64,000 bases of DNA from Psychrobacter immobilis (GCF_904846175.1 NZ_CAJGZM010000010.1:1-64000); one strand, 5' to 3'; shown: positions 34,350 through 46,663, numbered from the stretch's first letter. Made by a program: numbers and translations. Notes: generated by a model not told the origin, from the letters alone.

Positions 34350-35828
34350 TTACCAGATACGAGCCAAGCTTGCCCACTCAATCATAGTATTCGGTAACAC
34401 ACCGAAGAATACAATAATTGCGGTGACGGCGATGACCATGATACCACCGGTACGTAGACCCCACTGCCCAGAGACGTCAAATTCAATAAATTGTTTTGGA
34501 CGTTTAAAGAGCGTGAGCATGACGCGCAAGTAATAGAACAAACCAATGGCACTACCCAAGATAATCATTGCAGCCAAGAACCAGTTGGTACCTTGTACGG
34601 CGGCAAGAATTGCAAATAGCTTGGTGATAAAGCCTGCAGTCAGAGGAATACCCGCCAATGACAACATCATAATTGTCATGACAGCGGTCAATACTGGACG
34701 ACGCCAGAACAATCCTTGGTAATGGGTCAGCTCATCGGCTTCACCAGCCAAGCGATAAGGGCTCGACATCAAGGTTACGACACCAAAGGCTCCAATAGAG
34801 GTAAAGGCATAAATCGCCATATACATGCTTGAGATACTATCAGCGGCAGAACCAATGCTAACGATCACGATAAGCACATAACCCATATGGGCGATTGATG
34901 AATAACCCAGTAGACGTTTAAGGCTAGTCTGACGGACCGCTAGTAAGTTACCCACCAAGATAGATAAAGTAGCCATAACCATAAGCAGCATCTGTACTGA
35001 TGGCAGCGCCAATAACGACGTATCAATTAAGAAACGAACCGCCAGCGCCATCATCGCCACTTTTGTGACCGATGCTAAATAGGTAGCAACAGGTGCTGGT
35101 GCGCCCTCATAAACATCTGGTGTCCAAATGTGAAACGGTGCCGCAGACAGTTTAAAGGCAATACCAAACATCATCATTGCCGCGCCAAGGATTAAGAGTG
35201 GCGATTCAAAAATATCGACCAACATCATACTGATAGGCTTGAAAGCAAGCGAGCCTACTTCTGCATAAATAAATGCCATACCCATCAGCAGCGTTGCCGA
35301 TGCCGTGGCTGATAGCACCAAGTACTTCAGCCCCGACTCAAGCGAGCGGTTGCGCATATAGGTATAAGACAGCATGCCGTATAGCGGTATCGATAGCATC
35401 TCAAGGCTCATAAAGAATGAAGCCAAATGCTGAGCACTGACCATCAGCAATGCGCCAACAGTCGATAGTAGCATCAGCAAATACAGCTCTTCTTTATGAT
35501 CATTTAAATCGGCTAAATAAGCATAAGACAGCGTAAAGCAGGCCAATGCACAGATAAGAATAATCACCATATTGAACTGGGCAAAGTTATCAATAACAAA
35601 TAACTGCTCAGCCGTTGGCACAAGCGAGCCGCTATCGATGATGCCTGCCATTTGCGCGATCAGCGCAAACAGACCAACGTTCAAACCGACGACCGAGATG
35701 GTACCGATCACCATATGTGAGCGTTTAATCGTGATGGCAATCATCACCACCAAAACTGTAACAACTACCGCAATGATTGGTGCATAAGGCATTAGCCCCA
35801 TCAAATCATTCATCGTAAATTCATTCAT
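34350..35828 (-). CDS. nuoN: NADH-quinone oxidoreductase subunit N
   Basis: A 492-residue membrane subunit of complex I with about 14 membrane helices, one of three Mrp-antiporter-like proton-pumping subunits. The core segment SYAYLADLNDHKEELYLLMLL, the glutamate in FFMSLEMLSIPLYGM, and KLSAAPFHIWTPDVYEGAPAPVATYLA with its Lys and Pro match NuoN. It ends the operon 64 bases before a hairpin terminator. Three bases separate it from nuoM, so translation is probably coupled. Confidence 0.97.
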   Translation of the reverse strand: MNEFTMNDLMGLMPYAPIIAVVVTVLVVMIAITIKRSHMVIGTISVVGLNVGLFALIAQMAGIIDSGSLVPTAEQLFVIDNFAQFNMVIILICALACFTLSYAYLADLNDHKEELYLLMLLSTVGALLMVSAQHLASFFMSLEMLSIPLYGMLSYTYMRNRSLESGLKYLVLSATASATLLMGMAFIYAEVGSLAFKPISMMLVDIFESPLLILGAAMMMFGIAFKLSAAPFHIWTPDVYEGAPAPVATYLASVTKVAMMALAVRFLIDTSLLALPSVQMLLMVMATLSILVGNLLAVRQTSLKRLLGYSSIAHMGYVLIVIVSIGSAADSISSMYMAIYAFTSIGAFGVVTLMSSPYRLAGEADELTHYQGLFWRRPVLTAVMTIMMLSLAGIPLTAGFITKLFAILAAVQGTNWFLAAMIILGSAIGLFYYLRVMLTLFKRPKQFIEFDVSGQWGLRTGGIMVIAVTAIIVFFGVLPNTMIEWASLARIW

Positions 35829-35831
35829 GAC

Positions 35832-37457
35832 TTAACGTGCCTCCATTGCATCAAGCAGCTGCGAGGCATCTACTTGTGTCACTTGACTATATATATAGGC
35901 GTTATTAATCCACTGCATCGCGTGACTTGAGGTATCAAGGAACGGCTGTGGATACAGTCCGAGCCAGACCAAGCCTGCCGCTAGCATCAATAGCAACGAC
36001 AGCTCGCGCCTGCCTAAATCTTTTAGCGGGCGCTCAGGTAAACCGTGTAACTTAGTTTCTTGTAACGCCACTTCTTTAATGTTATTAGTACCGAACAGCG
36101 CTTTATGAATTAAGATAAGCGAGTATAAACCTGCCAATACCAAGCTGAATGTAGCTAAGACCACAAACACCGGATAGTCGGCAAAGGCGCCAAATAAAAT
36201 CATAAATTCGCCGATGAAGTTACCTGTGCCCGGAATACCTAATAAAGCGGCACAGAAGAACATCAATATCGGTGCATAATAACGGAACTGCCCCCACATA
36301 CCGCCCATCAAGGTCAAATCGCGCGTATGCAGACGCTCATATAACTGCCCTGCCATGATAAATAGTGCTGCCGAGCTTAAACCGTGGGCGAGCATCTGAA
36401 TCATCAAGCCTTGCAAGCTGAGTAAGGTACCAGCATAAATTGCCAAGACCACAAAACCCATGTGCGAGATACTGGTATAAGCCAGCAAGCGCTTCATATC
36501 GGTTTGCATAAAGGCCAACCAAGCGCCATAGAAGATACCAATGGTTCCCAAGGTCATGGCAATCGGGGCAAAATCTTGTGATGCTGCTGGAAATAATGGC
36601 AAGACAAAACGAATCAAACCATAAGCGGCAGTCTTAATCAAAACTCCTGCCAAATCCACCGAACCTGCAGTTGGTGCTTGCGCATGCGCGTCAGGCAACC
36701 AGCCATGGAAAGGAATAATCGGCAACTTCACGGCAAAGCCAATAAAGAAGCACAGCATAATCGGATATTCCCAGCCGCCAAGTGAGGTGCCGAGTAAGTC
36801 ATTATAATTAAAGCTGACCATGCCTTTTTGGGCATAGCTGATAATGACCAATATCAAAATACCGACTAGCATGATAAGACCAGATGCTTGGGTATAGATA
36901 AAGAACTTAGTTGCCGCGTATTCTTTGGTTTTGCCAACGACGTCATGACCCCAAATGGCAATCAAGAAGTAGATAGGAACCAGCATCATCTCCCAAAAGA
37001 AGAAGAACAAGAACATATCAATGGCTAAGAAAACGCCAATGACGCCGCCTAAACTCCAAAGCAAGTTTAGATGGAAGAAACCAACACGGCGTTGAATCTC
37101 ATTCCACGAACAGGCAACGGCGGCAATACCAAGCAGACCTGTCAAGCCAACCATCATCAGCGATAAGCCATCTAGCGCCAAATGAAAGCTGATACCAAAG
37201 CTTGGTATCCATGGCACCATAAATTCGGCGACCCATGGCACATTTGCATCTGGCGCAATCACTTGCTGACTCATACCGCTATAATCGCCGTAATGCCACA
37301 GTACTAGTGACAAGGCAAAGGTCAACGTCATACCGATCAAAGCAATCCAGCGCGGTAGACGTTTATTAAAGCGTTCGACCAACCAACATAGCAACCCTGC
37401 AATAAAAGGAATTGCGATTAATGCTGGTAGCATCCACGTTTGTTGTAACTCAATCAT
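35832..37457 (-). CDS. nuoM: NADH-quinone oxidoreductase subunit M
   Basis: A 541-residue antiporter-like membrane subunit of complex I. Family landmarks are the glutamate in FFFFWEMMLVPIYFLIAIWG, the lysine in GFAVKLPIIPFHGWLPDAHAQAPTAGSVDLAGVLIKTAAYG, and RLLAYTSISHMGFVVLAIY in the second half of the fold. Its start overlaps closely with the nuoL end (one base between), consistent with operon translation. Confidence 0.97.
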   Translation of the reverse strand: MIELQQTWMLPALIAIPFIAGLLCWLVERFNKRLPRWIALIGMTLTFALSLVLWHYGDYSGMSQQVIAPDANVPWVAEFMVPWIPSFGISFHLALDGLSLMMVGLTGLLGIAAVACSWNEIQRRVGFFHLNLLWSLGGVIGVFLAIDMFLFFFFWEMMLVPIYFLIAIWGHDVVGKTKEYAATKFFIYTQASGLIMLVGILILVIISYAQKGMVSFNYNDLLGTSLGGWEYPIMLCFFIGFAVKLPIIPFHGWLPDAHAQAPTAGSVDLAGVLIKTAAYGLIRFVLPLFPAASQDFAPIAMTLGTIGIFYGAWLAFMQTDMKRLLAYTSISHMGFVVLAIYAGTLLSLQGLMIQMLAHGLSSAALFIMAGQLYERLHTRDLTLMGGMWGQFRYYAPILMFFCAALLGIPGTGNFIGEFMILFGAFADYPVFVVLATFSLVLAGLYSLILIHKALFGTNNIKEVALQETKLHGLPERPLKDLGRRELSLLLMLAAGLVWLGLYPQPFLDTSSHAMQWINNAYIYSQVTQVDASQLLDAMEAR

Positions 37458-37458
37458 C

Positions 37459-39333
37459 TTATACCACCGTCATCATTACCAGCACCAACAGCACAGCCAC
37501 ACCTAAGCCAAAGCTTGTAGCGTAACCTCGAAGTGACCCTGTTTGCGTCGCAGACAATACCTTGTTACCAGCAGATGCCAGCTTAGGTAATAACAGCCAC
37601 GTTTTATCGATAGGGTCGGCTTTAAATAAGCGGCCGATGAACAAAAAGGGTTTTACAAAAACTATATCGTATAGCGCGTCAAAGCCCATACCGTGATAGC
37701 ACCAATGATATAACGCTGCACCAATAGTCGTGCGCTTAAAGCGGGTCAACATACGACCTTTATCGACGACATATAAGAATGCCGCGAGTAGCAAGCCTGC
37801 AAGCATGGCGCCCATGGCGATATACTCCGCTGTATGTTTGTCGTGTGCCTGACCAGCAACTTCTAATAAATGCCCAACGCTCTCTGGCAATACGCCTTGT
37901 AATGGCGGCGTAATAAATGCACCTACTGCCGTTGATAATACCAGCAACACACTAAGCGGCAGCCAATATGACACACCAGATAATTTATGTGCGTGGGTTT
38001 TCTCTTCGCCAAAGAAAATAATCCAAATCATACGGAAAGTGTAAAGTGCGGTTAAGAACGCACCGAATACGCCCATATAGAATAGGACTTGGTGACCGGT
38101 TGCGTAGCTTTCCCAAAGAATCGCTTCTTTAGAATAAAAACCAACGGTAACCCAAGGTATCGCTGCAAGCGCACCGCCACCGACGATATAGCACCAAAAT
38201 ACCAAGGGTATCTTTTTGCGTAAACCGCCCATCTTAAAGATGTTTTGCTCATGATGAACCGCAAGAATGACCGCACCTGATGATAAGAACAACAAGGCTT
38301 TAAAGAAAGCATGGGTCATCAAGTGGAAGATAGCGCCTTGCCATGCCCCAACGCCAAGTGCCAAGAACATATAGCCGATTTGGCTCATGGTCGAATAAGC
38401 AAGGATACGTTTAATATCGGTTTGTACCAGCGCACAAAATCCAGCGACAACTAACGTCAATGCACCCACTGCCCCAACCCAGTACAACAATACGCCCGGT
38501 GTAAGGAGAAATAATGGATGTAAACGCGCAATTAGATAAACACCCGCAGTAACCATCGTCGCTGCGTGAATCAAAGCCGATACTGGCGTTGGACCTGCCA
38601 TCGCATCAGCAAGCCAGGTATGTAGTGGTAGCTGCGCCGATTTACCCATCGCCCCACCGACCAACATCATAGTGGTTAAAATCATCGTTGGGTTGTTAAT
38701 ATCAAAGATTTCCGGCGCACGGGTGATAATCTCTTGAATATTAAGCGTACCAAATTCACGGAACAATAAAAACAAACCAAAGGCTAAGAACACATCACCC
38801 ACGCGGGTCACGGTAAAGGCTTTAATCGCTGCCCGACCATTGGCGCGGTCTTGATAATAAAAACCAATCAGCAAGTAAGAACAGATACCGACGCCTTCCC
38901 AACCAAGATAGAGCAAGAACAAGTTATCTGCCAATACCAGCAATAACATGCTGGCGACGAATAAGTTCATATAGCTAAAGAAGCGCGCAAAGCCTGTTTC
39001 ACCTTTCATATACCATGCGGCAAAAAGATGAATCAAAAAGCCGATACCGGTAATTACCCCAATCATCGTCAATGCTAAGCCATCAAAGCTTAGACCAAAA
39101 CTCGGCGCGAAATCGCCGACTTGGAACCACGTCCATAGTGGAATCTCGATGACCGTACCGGCAGGATTACTGGTTAAAAAGGTATAGCTGACTATCAGCG
39201 TACAAAGTGCTGATAGTAGCATGCTACCGACACCGACAATCGCTGCTACCTGCTCGCTTAACTTGTCGCGCATAAAGGCTAGAATCAAAAAGCCAACGAG
39301 CGGGAATATAAAGGTTAATGGTAATAAATTCAT
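37459..39333 (-). CDS. nuoL: NADH-quinone oxidoreductase subunit L
   Basis: A 624-residue distal proton-pumping subunit of complex I. The conserved glutamate region LLYLGWEGVGICSYLLIGFYY, the lysine region GKSAQLPLHTWLADAMAGPTPVSALIHAATMVTAGVYL and KRILAYSTMSQIGYMFLALG are all intact. The C-terminal portion (about 510-624) carries the long lateral helix that lies alongside NuoM and NuoN and the last membrane helix. It begins four bases after nuoK ends. Confidence 0.97.
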   Translation of the reverse strand: MNLLPLTFIFPLVGFLILAFMRDKLSEQVAAIVGVGSMLLSALCTLIVSYTFLTSNPAGTVIEIPLWTWFQVGDFAPSFGLSFDGLALTMIGVITGIGFLIHLFAAWYMKGETGFARFFSYMNLFVASMLLLVLADNLFLLYLGWEGVGICSYLLIGFYYQDRANGRAAIKAFTVTRVGDVFLAFGLFLLFREFGTLNIQEIITRAPEIFDINNPTMILTTMMLVGGAMGKSAQLPLHTWLADAMAGPTPVSALIHAATMVTAGVYLIARLHPLFLLTPGVLLYWVGAVGALTLVVAGFCALVQTDIKRILAYSTMSQIGYMFLALGVGAWQGAIFHLMTHAFFKALLFLSSGAVILAVHHEQNIFKMGGLRKKIPLVFWCYIVGGGALAAIPWVTVGFYSKEAILWESYATGHQVLFYMGVFGAFLTALYTFRMIWIIFFGEEKTHAHKLSGVSYWLPLSVLLVLSTAVGAFITPPLQGVLPESVGHLLEVAGQAHDKHTAEYIAMGAMLAGLLLAAFLYVVDKGRMLTRFKRTTIGAALYHWCYHGMGFDALYDIVFVKPFLFIGRLFKADPIDKTWLLLPKLASAGNKVLSATQTGSLRGYATSFGLGVAVLLVLVMMTVV

Positions 39334-39337
39334 GACA

Positions 39338-39745
39338 TCATCCTTTCATCTCATTGGCGCTGTCGACATCGAGATGCCCACGCTGATGATAAAACCGCAA
39401 TAATATTGCCAAACCAATGGCCGCCTCTGCTGCTGCTAAAGTCAGAATAAAGATAAACATGATCTGTCCATCTGGATCGACCCAACGGCTACCTGCGACC
39501 ACAAATGCCAAAGCCGTCGCATTCATCATAATCTCAAGGCTCATCAGCATAAATAAGAAATTACGCCTTACCATGACACCGCACAGACCAATCGCAAATA
39601 AGATACCGGCCAAAATCAATCCATGGCTCATGGGTATCATACCCAATACATTCTGCGCCTCAGCAACCGGCTGCACTAAGCCTGCTACCTCGTGGGCAAA
39701 CGGCACATTTGCAACCTCTTGTGCCACGCTCGCTGCTAGTACCAT
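39338..39745 (-). CDS. nuoK: NADH-quinone oxidoreductase subunit K, N-terminally extended
   Basis: A 135-residue subunit with three membrane helices. The usual NuoK begins near [21 protein letters not shown] and carries the two buried glutamates, seen here in [15 protein letters not shown] and [12 protein letters not shown]. The chosen start adds about 34 Ala/Val-rich residues upstream. I kept it because its ATG overlaps the nuoJ stop codon (TGATG), the classic coupling arrangement. An internal start at the Met-Ile-Pro-Met would restore the normal length but lacks a visible ribosome site. Confidence 0.92.
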   Translation of the reverse strand: MVLAASVAQEVANVPFAHEVAGLVQPVAEAQNVLGMIPMSHGLILAGILFAIGLCGVMVRRNFLFMLMSLEIMMNATALAFVVAGSRWVDPDGQIMFIFILTLAAAEAAIGLAILLRFYHQRGHLDVDSANEMKG

Positions 39746-40476
39746 CAGTCCGACTCCTTGCGCGTGACTCGTTGTATACCCACTTGCTTAGCTACTTTCA
39801 TACCAACGTAGTCATGCGGGTCAACATCTTTATATTCGTATGGTTCAGCCCCGTTTACCGTATCAGTATCGATAGGCATACCATTATCATCATAGTGTTT
39901 GATACTGGCGACATTAGGGTTACGCGCTAGGCTATCATTGCCGATAATTTCGTCATCGATAGCTTCTTTACCTAAGTGATAAGCAGCAACCAAAGCGGCT
40001 AATAATAGCAATGCCGCCACTTCTATCAACATAATATACTTGGTAAATAATACTGTACCGACTGCTTTCGCTGAAATCGTCGTACCGCCAATCATCGCCG
40101 CATCATTATGGTTAAGACCAATCATCGCATACAGCACAACCGCGATAATAATCGTTAGTCCCGTCGGTACCGCCCAAGTGCCAGCATCAAGCCAGCGCTC
40201 TTCGCGCTCATCATTACTCATACCGAGATTTAGCATCATAATAACGAAAACAAATAGCACCATAATGGCACCAGCATAAACAACAATTTCAAGCGCACCA
40301 GCAAACGGCGCACCCAATACGAAGAAAATACCTGAGATCGCCAATAACGACACAATCATCGATAAAATAGCATGCACTGGATTGGCAAGGGTCACCACGC
40401 GCAAGCTGGCAAATATTGCCACCGCTGCCAGCGCATAGAACCCTGCCAATTCAGGACTATTTAAGATATTCATCAT
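39745..40476 (-). CDS. nuoJ: NADH-quinone oxidoreductase subunit J
   Basis: A 243-residue subunit with five membrane helices. [26 protein letters not shown] is the highly conserved helix 3 with its pi-bulge region. The C-terminal 70 residues form a hydrophilic extension ([22 protein letters not shown]) longer than in E. coli. It overlaps the nuoI end by four bases and the nuoK start by one. Confidence 0.97.
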   Translation of the reverse strand: MMNILNSPELAGFYALAAVAIFASLRVVTLANPVHAILSMIVSLLAISGIFFVLGAPFAGALEIVVYAGAIMVLFVFVIMMLNLGMSNDEREERWLDAGTWAVPTGLTIIIAVVLYAMIGLNHNDAAMIGGTTISAKAVGTVLFTKYIMLIEVAALLLLAALVAAYHLGKEAIDDEIIGNDSLARNPNVASIKHYDDNGMPIDTDTVNGAEPYEYKDVDPHDYVGMKVAKQVGIQRVTRKESD

Positions 40477-41021
40477 GGTAGCAAGCTCCTTAGATCAATC
40501 GGTGCCGCTTCGTTTTGCGCCGCGCCTTTTGGTTTATCTGCTACCGCCATACCCGTCACGCGATAATAGTTATAATCGGGATATTTACCCGGTCCTGAAA
40601 TCAGCAAATGCTCTTTTTCATAAACCAAGTCTTGACGGACATATTCGCCCATCTCAAAGTCTGGGGTCATCTGAATTGCGGTCGTTGGACACGCCTCTTC
40701 ACACAAACCACAAAAGATACAGCGTGAAAAGTTAATGCGGAAAAACTCTGGATACCAGCGTCCATCTTCACGTTCTGCTTTTTGCAGCGAAATACAGCCG
40801 ACTGGACAGGCCACAGCGCATAAGTTACAAGCGACGCAGCGCTCATCACCGTCAGGGTCACGCGACAAGATGATACGTCCGCGAAAGCGCGGCGGTACTG
40901 GTACCGGCACTTCAGGATAAAGAATGGTATCGCGCGGTCTGATGGCGTGACTATTGACCATCCACATACTGCGGACAATGGTAAAAATACCAATGACCGT
41001 CTTTTTTATAGTAGTAAACAT
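40473..41021 (-). CDS. nuoI: NADH-quinone oxidoreductase subunit I
   Basis: A 182-residue peripheral subunit holding two [4Fe-4S] clusters (N6a, N6b) on the path to quinone. Both ferredoxin motifs are intact: [15 protein letters not shown] and [34 protein letters not shown] is typical of proteobacterial NuoI. Its end overlaps the nuoJ start by four bases; 54 bases separate it from nuoH. Confidence 0.97.
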   Translation of the reverse strand: MFTTIKKTVIGIFTIVRSMWMVNSHAIRPRDTILYPEVPVPVPPRFRGRIILSRDPDGDERCVACNLCAVACPVGCISLQKAEREDGRWYPEFFRINFSRCIFCGLCEEACPTTAIQMTPDFEMGEYVRQDLVYEKEHLLISGPGKYPDYNYYRVTGMAVADKPKGAAQNEAAPIDLRSLLP

Positions 41022-41075
41022 GGATTATTATCCTTATCAGCTTTACCCTAGTTCATCAGTGATGGCTAGTAATGA

Positions 41076-42119
41076 TTACAACGTTGGGGAAAAAATCAAA
41101 ATGACTGCAGCAGTAACCAACAGATTAATCAAGGTTACCGGCAGGCAGACTTTCCAGCCAAAGTTCATCACCTGATCATAGCGCGGACGCATGAGTGAGC
41201 CTCGAGCCAAAATAAACATGGTCATAAAGAATAGTGTCTTAATCATGAACCAAAAAGCTGGTGGAATAAATGGAATATCTAAATTAAACGGCGCAAGCCA
41301 ACCACCAAAAAACAGACAAGTCATCAACGCAGAAATCAGTACGACGTTGACATACTCGCCGATAAAGAACATACCGAACTTCATACCTGAATATTCGACA
41401 TGATAACCTTCGGCTAGCTCTTGCTCTGCTTCTGGCTGATCAAATGGATGTCTATGGGTAACGGCAACACCAGCAACCACAAAGGTTAAGAAGCCAAAAA
41501 ACTGCGGAATGATATACCAGCCGTCAATTTGTGATTCAACGATTTCGCGTAGATTAAACGAGCCTGTTAAGGCAACAACACCCATTAATGACAAACCTAA
41601 AAACACTTCATAACTGATGGTTTGCGCCGCTGAACGTAAGCCGCCAAGTAAAGAGAACTTATTGGCAGATGCCCAACCACCGAACATCACTGCATATACC
41701 GCAATACCTGCCATGGCAAAGAAGAACAAAATACCGATGTCCCAATCAGCAACACCAAGGGTTGGGGAGATAGGAATGATGGCAAAAGAGGCCAAAGCAG
41801 TAAACATAGCAACCGCTGGCGCCAAGGTAAACATAAACTTATCGGTGAAGTTTGGCGTCCAATCTTCTTTAAAGAAAATTTTGAGCATATCGGCAACCAG
41901 TTGCAGCGAACCAAATGGACCAACACGGTTCGGACCGTAACGGTCTTGCCAAAGCGCTAACATGCGGCGCTCATAGACAATCATCAACGCCGCCACTATA
42001 ACCACCACCAAAAAGATGATTAGTGATTGCACGACCATAAAGAGTATCGACCAGGTATCAAAGGTCATCATACCAGCCAAAAAGCTTGGCACATCAGGGA
42101 TAATGCGGGTAACTTGCAT
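41076..42119 (-). CDS. nuoH: NADH-quinone oxidoreductase subunit H
   Basis: A 347-residue membrane subunit forming much of the quinone chamber. Conserved loops are [37 protein letters not shown], the glutamate-rich [33 protein letters not shown], and [15 protein letters not shown] near the end. Length is normal (E. coli 325). One base separates it from nuoG. Confidence 0.97.
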   Translation of the reverse strand: MQVTRIIPDVPSFLAGMMTFDTWSILFMVVQSLIIFLVVVIVAALMIVYERRMLALWQDRYGPNRVGPFGSLQLVADMLKIFFKEDWTPNFTDKFMFTLAPAVAMFTALASFAIIPISPTLGVADWDIGILFFFAMAGIAVYAVMFGGWASANKFSLLGGLRSAAQTISYEVFLGLSLMGVVALTGSFNLREIVESQIDGWYIIPQFFGFLTFVVAGVAVTHRHPFDQPEAEQELAEGYHVEYSGMKFGMFFIGEYVNVVLISALMTCLFFGGWLAPFNLDIPFIPPAFWFMIKTLFFMTMFILARGSLMRPRYDQVMNFGWKVCLPVTLINLLVTAAVILIFSPTL

Positions 42120-42120
42120 A

Positions 42121-45100
42121 TTACAGCTCCTGTGTGGTGGTCGGCGCGCTGCTTACTTGTGTCGCGCGGTTATTGGTATTGGCTGTTATAGCACTATCAG
42201 TCGCCATGCTGCCCATCATCGTCACCGGCGCATCAACTTTTCGTACTGATGCTGGCATTGACGGATGAATGATATCTACCTGCCCAACCGGATAACCGAT
42301 ACAACCTTCGGCTAAATAGCCAACAAGTTGTACTGGCAACGTGATTTGCTGCTTATCAATCTCAATCGCCAGATAATCTCCATCAGCGATATTCCAGTCT
42401 TTGGCATCATCAATACCCACGCGCCATGTGGCTAGCGGTAATTGCTCTGCAACCACTGGGCTACGCGATGCCATCATAGAGCTGGCATAAAGGTTATAAA
42501 TAGGCACCAGTTTTGCTTGTCCTTGCTGCATATCCGTTGTCGTCACCGAGGTAACTTCTGGGGCAATATATTGACGCGTGGCTAGGCGCTCTAATTGATC
42601 AAACAGACGTACGCCTGGATCACCATTTTTGAGGCTACCACCGACTTTATCTTGATATTTATTCCACGCTTGCGGTGAGTTCCAACCTGCCGCACTGGCA
42701 AAAGGAATCATCGAGCTTGGCGTTTGCTTGCCGCTATAGCCTTCCATTGAGAAAGTTAAACCGGTATCCAAATCTTTTGGCTGCATTGGCTCATGAACAG
42801 ATAATGGCGCACGCATAGAAGTACGACCTGAGTAGCGACGCGGCTGACGGGCAATTTTTAGACCGGTCATACGGTAATCAGCATCAGGAGCAGCGCCTTT
42901 AATCCCAGCAAGTTTAGGATGGGTGGCAACCAATGCATTAATGACATCATCAAGCTGTGTCCAGTCGACATCGCGACCTTCTAAGCTGCTATGAACTGCA
43001 TGTAACCAGCGCCAGCCTTCTTTAATACTGCTCATCGGATGATAATATTCGTTATCATAAACTTGGAAGAAGCGCTGCGCACGACCTTCTGCAGAGATAA
43101 GCGTACCGTCCGCTTCCGCAAAACTAGCAGCTGGTAAGACGATATCGACATTTTTATGCCAATCAAGCAGCTGATGGTCAAGGGCGATGACGGTTTTGTC
43201 AGTCAATAGCTGGGTTAATTTATGCGCATCAATGGCATCAGTCAACTGGTTTTCAGCGACTATCACCACATCAAAGTCAGTTGCTAGTAACTCTTCAACT
43301 GATTGACCACCAAGCATACAGACGCCAATACTATTGGCATCAGGAACCGCCAAATAAATACCGGCTTGCGCATGGTATTGTTTATTGACTTCTTTTAATT
43401 CAAGCTTGGTTGCAGGCTTACGCTCGACATCGTCTTGCGCTTCTGCATCTACACCTGTTTCAGGTTTGTTGGGTTTAGCAGATAAATCTTTGTCTTCGCT
43501 CTGCTGAGCGGTTGCTGCTTGTGCTTCGGCGGCTGCAACCTGCTCATCACGAACCATAGCGTTGTGCGCCTCAACCTGCTGCTGCTCAGTAGCTTTAATC
43601 GCTGCCCGCTTTTTGCTCAATGCTTGAGCAATCTGTGCCGCTGCTTCTATCAAAGTAGTCGATGATAAGCTGCTACCAGAAACAACTAACGGCTTATCAG
43701 CTTGGATCAAGTCATAAGCAATTTGCTGTGCCAACGCTTGCATACCATCAGCATTGGTATCGACACTAGCATCTTGTTCAGCGGTTTGTGGATCAACTAT
43801 TTTCGATAAGTCATCGGCAAAATTAGCAATCGCATCCGCGACTTTAAAACCAAGCTTGGTAATATCCTCAGGTGTCGCAACAACACTGACTTTGCTGATA
43901 TCTTCTAGCTTAGTTTGGATAACATCAATGACATATACTGGGCTTTGTACGCCCTGACCAATACGTTTGACTGGCTCGGCTAACCAAGATTGGGTTTTGG
44001 TTGCTGCAGCCATTTTAATAGCTTCATTTTTTGCCGCTTGACGAATCGATAGCGCCACACGTGATGAGGTTTGAGTAATATCCTCACCTAGCACCAATAC
44101 CGCATCGTGGCTTTCAATATCAGCCATACCCGGGTTATAAATACCCTCTGTGCTCAATACTTCAATACATTTATTAACCAGTGCTTGCTGCTGATGATTA
44201 AGACCGGTTGAGAAATTATCAAAACCAACAAGATTTTTAAGCGCAAAGTTGGTCTCTAAACTTGCACGTGGTGAGCCAATACCGATGACTTTTTTATCTT
44301 TGATACGCTTGATTGTTTCATCAAGCGCATAATCGATATTGATTTTGACATGCTTGTCATTGATACGTTCAAGCGCCTGCGTTGGACGGTCTTCACGATT
44401 GACATAACCGTAACCAAAGCGACCACGGTCGCATAGGAAATAACGGTTTACTTCACCGTTATAGCGGTTTTCGATACGGCGCAATTCACCATAACGCTCG
44501 CCCGGAGAGATATTACAACCGGCTGAGCAACCATGACAGATGCTTGGCGCATATTGCATATCCCATTTACGGTTATAACGCTCAGAGTGGGTTTTATCAG
44601 TAAACACACCGGTTGGGCACACTTCGGTTAGGTTACCTGAGAACTCACTTTCGAACTGACCGTCTTTATCACGACCAAAATAAACGCGCTCATTTGAGCC
44701 ATACACGCCCAAATCTTCGCCACCCGCATAGTCTTTATAAAAACGTACGCAGCGGTAGCAAGCTATACAACGGTTCATTTCATGGGCAATAAACGGACCA
44801 AGCTCTTGGTTGTGATGTGTGCGCTTAGTAAAACGATAGCGACGACGGCTATGACCTGACATATAGGTCATGTCCTGCAAATGACAATGTCCACCTTCTT
44901 CACAAGTTGGACAGTCATGCGGATGGTTGACCATCAACAGCTCAACCATCGACTTACGAAATGCTTTGGCTTCATCGTCGGTCACTGAGATGTACATATC
45001 ATCGCCTGGAGCGACCATACATGACATCACGAGACGACCACGACCCGATTCCATATCTTCCTTAGACTGATATTGCTTAACAGCGCACTGACGGCAAGAG

Positions 45101-45228
45101 CCGACTGAACCTAAGGCTGGGTGATAACAAAAATACGGCACATCAATGCCGAGTGATAAGCATGCTTGTAGCAAGTTATCAGCGCTATCTACTTCGACAG
45201 TGGTTCCATCAATATGTATGACTGCCAT
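42121..45228 (-). CDS. nuoG: NADH-quinone oxidoreductase subunit G, with an internal insertion
   Basis: A 1035-residue iron-sulfur subunit of the NADH dehydrogenase arm. The N-terminus has the [2Fe-2S] ligands ([18 protein letters not shown]), the His-Cys3 cluster ([14 protein letters not shown]), then the N4 cluster ([10 protein letters not shown] and [10 protein letters not shown]), and a further Cys group ([12 protein letters not shown]) that matches cluster N7. The molybdopterin-oxidoreductase-like fold follows. It exceeds E. coli NuoG by about 130 residues; most of the excess is a low-complexity Ala/Gln/Glu-rich segment at about 535-615, probably a surface linker. Confidence 0.96.
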   Translation of the reverse strand: MAVIHIDGTTVEVDSADNLLQACLSLGIDVPYFCYHPALGSVGSCRQCAVKQYQSKEDMESGRGRLVMSCMVAPGDDMYISVTDDEAKAFRKSMVELLMVNHPHDCPTCEEGGHCHLQDMTYMSGHSRRRYRFTKRTHHNQELGPFIAHEMNRCIACYRCVRFYKDYAGGEDLGVYGSNERVYFGRDKDGQFESEFSGNLTEVCPTGVFTDKTHSERYNRKWDMQYAPSICHGCSAGCNISPGERYGELRRIENRYNGEVNRYFLCDRGRFGYGYVNREDRPTQALERINDKHVKINIDYALDETIKRIKDKKVIGIGSPRASLETNFALKNLVGFDNFSTGLNHQQQALVNKCIEVLSTEGIYNPGMADIESHDAVLVLGEDITQTSSRVALSIRQAAKNEAIKMAAATKTQSWLAEPVKRIGQGVQSPVYVIDVIQTKLEDISKVSVVATPEDITKLGFKVADAIANFADDLSKIVDPQTAEQDASVDTNADGMQALAQQIAYDLIQADKPLVVSGSSLSSTTLIEAAAQIAQALSKKRAAIKATEQQQVEAHNAMVRDEQVAAAEAQAATAQQSEDKDLSAKPNKPETGVDAEAQDDVERKPATKLELKEVNKQYHAQAGIYLAVPDANSIGVCMLGGQSVEELLATDFDVVIVAENQLTDAIDAHKLTQLLTDKTVIALDHQLLDWHKNVDIVLPAASFAEADGTLISAEGRAQRFFQVYDNEYYHPMSSIKEGWRWLHAVHSSLEGRDVDWTQLDDVINALVATHPKLAGIKGAAPDADYRMTGLKIARQPRRYSGRTSMRAPLSVHEPMQPKDLDTGLTFSMEGYSGKQTPSSMIPFASAAGWNSPQAWNKYQDKVGGSLKNGDPGVRLFDQLERLATRQYIAPEVTSVTTTDMQQGQAKLVPIYNLYASSMMASRSPVVAEQLPLATWRVGIDDAKDWNIADGDYLAIEIDKQQITLPVQLVGYLAEGCIGYPVGQVDIIHPSMPASVRKVDAPVTMMGSMATDSAITANTNNRATQVSSAPTTTQEL

Positions 45229-45238
45229 GCCGCTCTCC

Positions 45239-46663
45239 TTATTTCACTTCTGGCTGTTGATTGGCTGCAGCCTCAATGACATCTTCACCAACCGCCTGCG
45301 CAATTTTTTGATCAAACTCAGGACGGAAATATTTAATCGCACTCATCAATGGTTCCATCGCACCCGGCGCATGGGCACAAAAGGTTTTGCCGATCCATAA
45401 GTCTCGAGTCAACTCTTCTAACTTCTCGACGTCACCGATTTGACCTTGACCATCATTGATGGCAGTCAATATTTTCACGCCCCACGGTAGACCATCACGG
45501 CATGGCGTACACCAACCGCATGATTCACGTTGAAAGAAAATCTCAAGGTTGCGCAGTAATGGCACCATGTCTTGTTCTTCATCGACGACCATAATTAGCC
45601 CAGTACCCATACGGCTACCGGCTTTTTGAATGGTGTCAAAATCGACGACGGTATCTAAATGGTCAGCGGTTAAAAAGTCGGTTGATGCGCCGCCCGGTAA
45701 CCATGCTTTAAGCTTTTTACCTTCCTGCATACCGCCAGCGAAATCTTCAATAATTTCACGCGCCGTATAACCAAATGGCAGCTCCCACAGACCGGGATCA
45801 TTAACTAGACCTGAACAGCCAAACAGCTTAGTTCCTGGGGTTTCGACCACGCCTTTGGCTTTTGGTAAGTCTTGATACCATTTGCTGCCATGTAAGATAA
45901 TCGCTGAAACGTTATGTAAGGTTTCAACGTTATTGACTACGGTTGGACGTCCCCATGCTCCCGCTACTTGTGGAAATGGCGGCTTAGTACGTGGGTTAGC
46001 ACGGCGACCTTCTAGACAGTTAATCAAAGCGGTTTCTTCGCCGCAAATGTAACGACCAGCACCGGTATGGACGTGCAAATCAAAACTAAAATCTGTGCCT
46101 AAAATATTATCGCCGACTAAGTTATTGGCACGCAATTCTTCAAGCGCTGTATTTAAACGCTCTGCTGCTAAAATATATTCACCGCGAATAAAGATATAAC
46201 CAGCGGTTGCACCAATCGCATAGGCAGAAATAAGCATACCTTCGATAAGCTGTAGCGGTAAACGCTCCATCAGCAAACGGTCTTTAAAGGTACCTGGCTC
46301 CATCTCATCGGCATTACAGACGAGATAACGTGGACCACCATCGGGTGGTGCCATTAATGACCATTTGATACCTGCTGGGAAACCTGCACCGCCACGACCT
46401 TTTACCACAGCTTCTTTAATGGTATTCAAAGTATCGTCTGGCGATTGGTTTAAGGCCATTTTTAGCGCTTCAAAACCACGTAGCGATTCATAAGTGGCCA
46501 AATCCAATACCGCATCGTGATGTGCGAGGCGCCATGTAAGCGGTTTGGTTTCGCTGGTAGCGGTCGCTTTATCGCCATAAACAGGAATGCGCTGGTCATT
46601 TAATTGGCTAGGCGCTTTGCCTTGACCGCGACGAGCAATCTGCTCTGAAATCGTTAAACTCAT
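45239..46663 (-). CDS. nuoF: NADH-quinone oxidoreductase subunit F
   Basis: A 474-residue subunit that binds NADH, FMN and the N3 [4Fe-4S] cluster. [16 protein letters not shown] and the following [20 protein letters not shown] form the nucleotide sites, [19 protein letters not shown] follows, and the cluster ligands are in [11 protein letters not shown] with a later Cys in [11 protein letters not shown]. Its ATG overlaps the nuoE stop (ATGA), and 10 bases separate it from nuoG. Confidence 0.97.
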   Translation of the reverse strand: MSLTISEQIARRGQGKAPSQLNDQRIPVYGDKATATSETKPLTWRLAHHDAVLDLATYESLRGFEALKMALNQSPDDTLNTIKEAVVKGRGGAGFPAGIKWSLMAPPDGGPRYLVCNADEMEPGTFKDRLLMERLPLQLIEGMLISAYAIGATAGYIFIRGEYILAAERLNTALEELRANNLVGDNILGTDFSFDLHVHTGAGRYICGEETALINCLEGRRANPRTKPPFPQVAGAWGRPTVVNNVETLHNVSAIILHGSKWYQDLPKAKGVVETPGTKLFGCSGLVNDPGLWELPFGYTAREIIEDFAGGMQEGKKLKAWLPGGASTDFLTADHLDTVVDFDTIQKAGSRMGTGLIMVVDEEQDMVPLLRNLEIFFQRESCGWCTPCRDGLPWGVKILTAINDGQGQIGDVEKLEELTRDLWIGKTFCAHAPGAMEPLMSAIKYFRPEFDQKIAQAVGEDVIEAAANQQPEVK

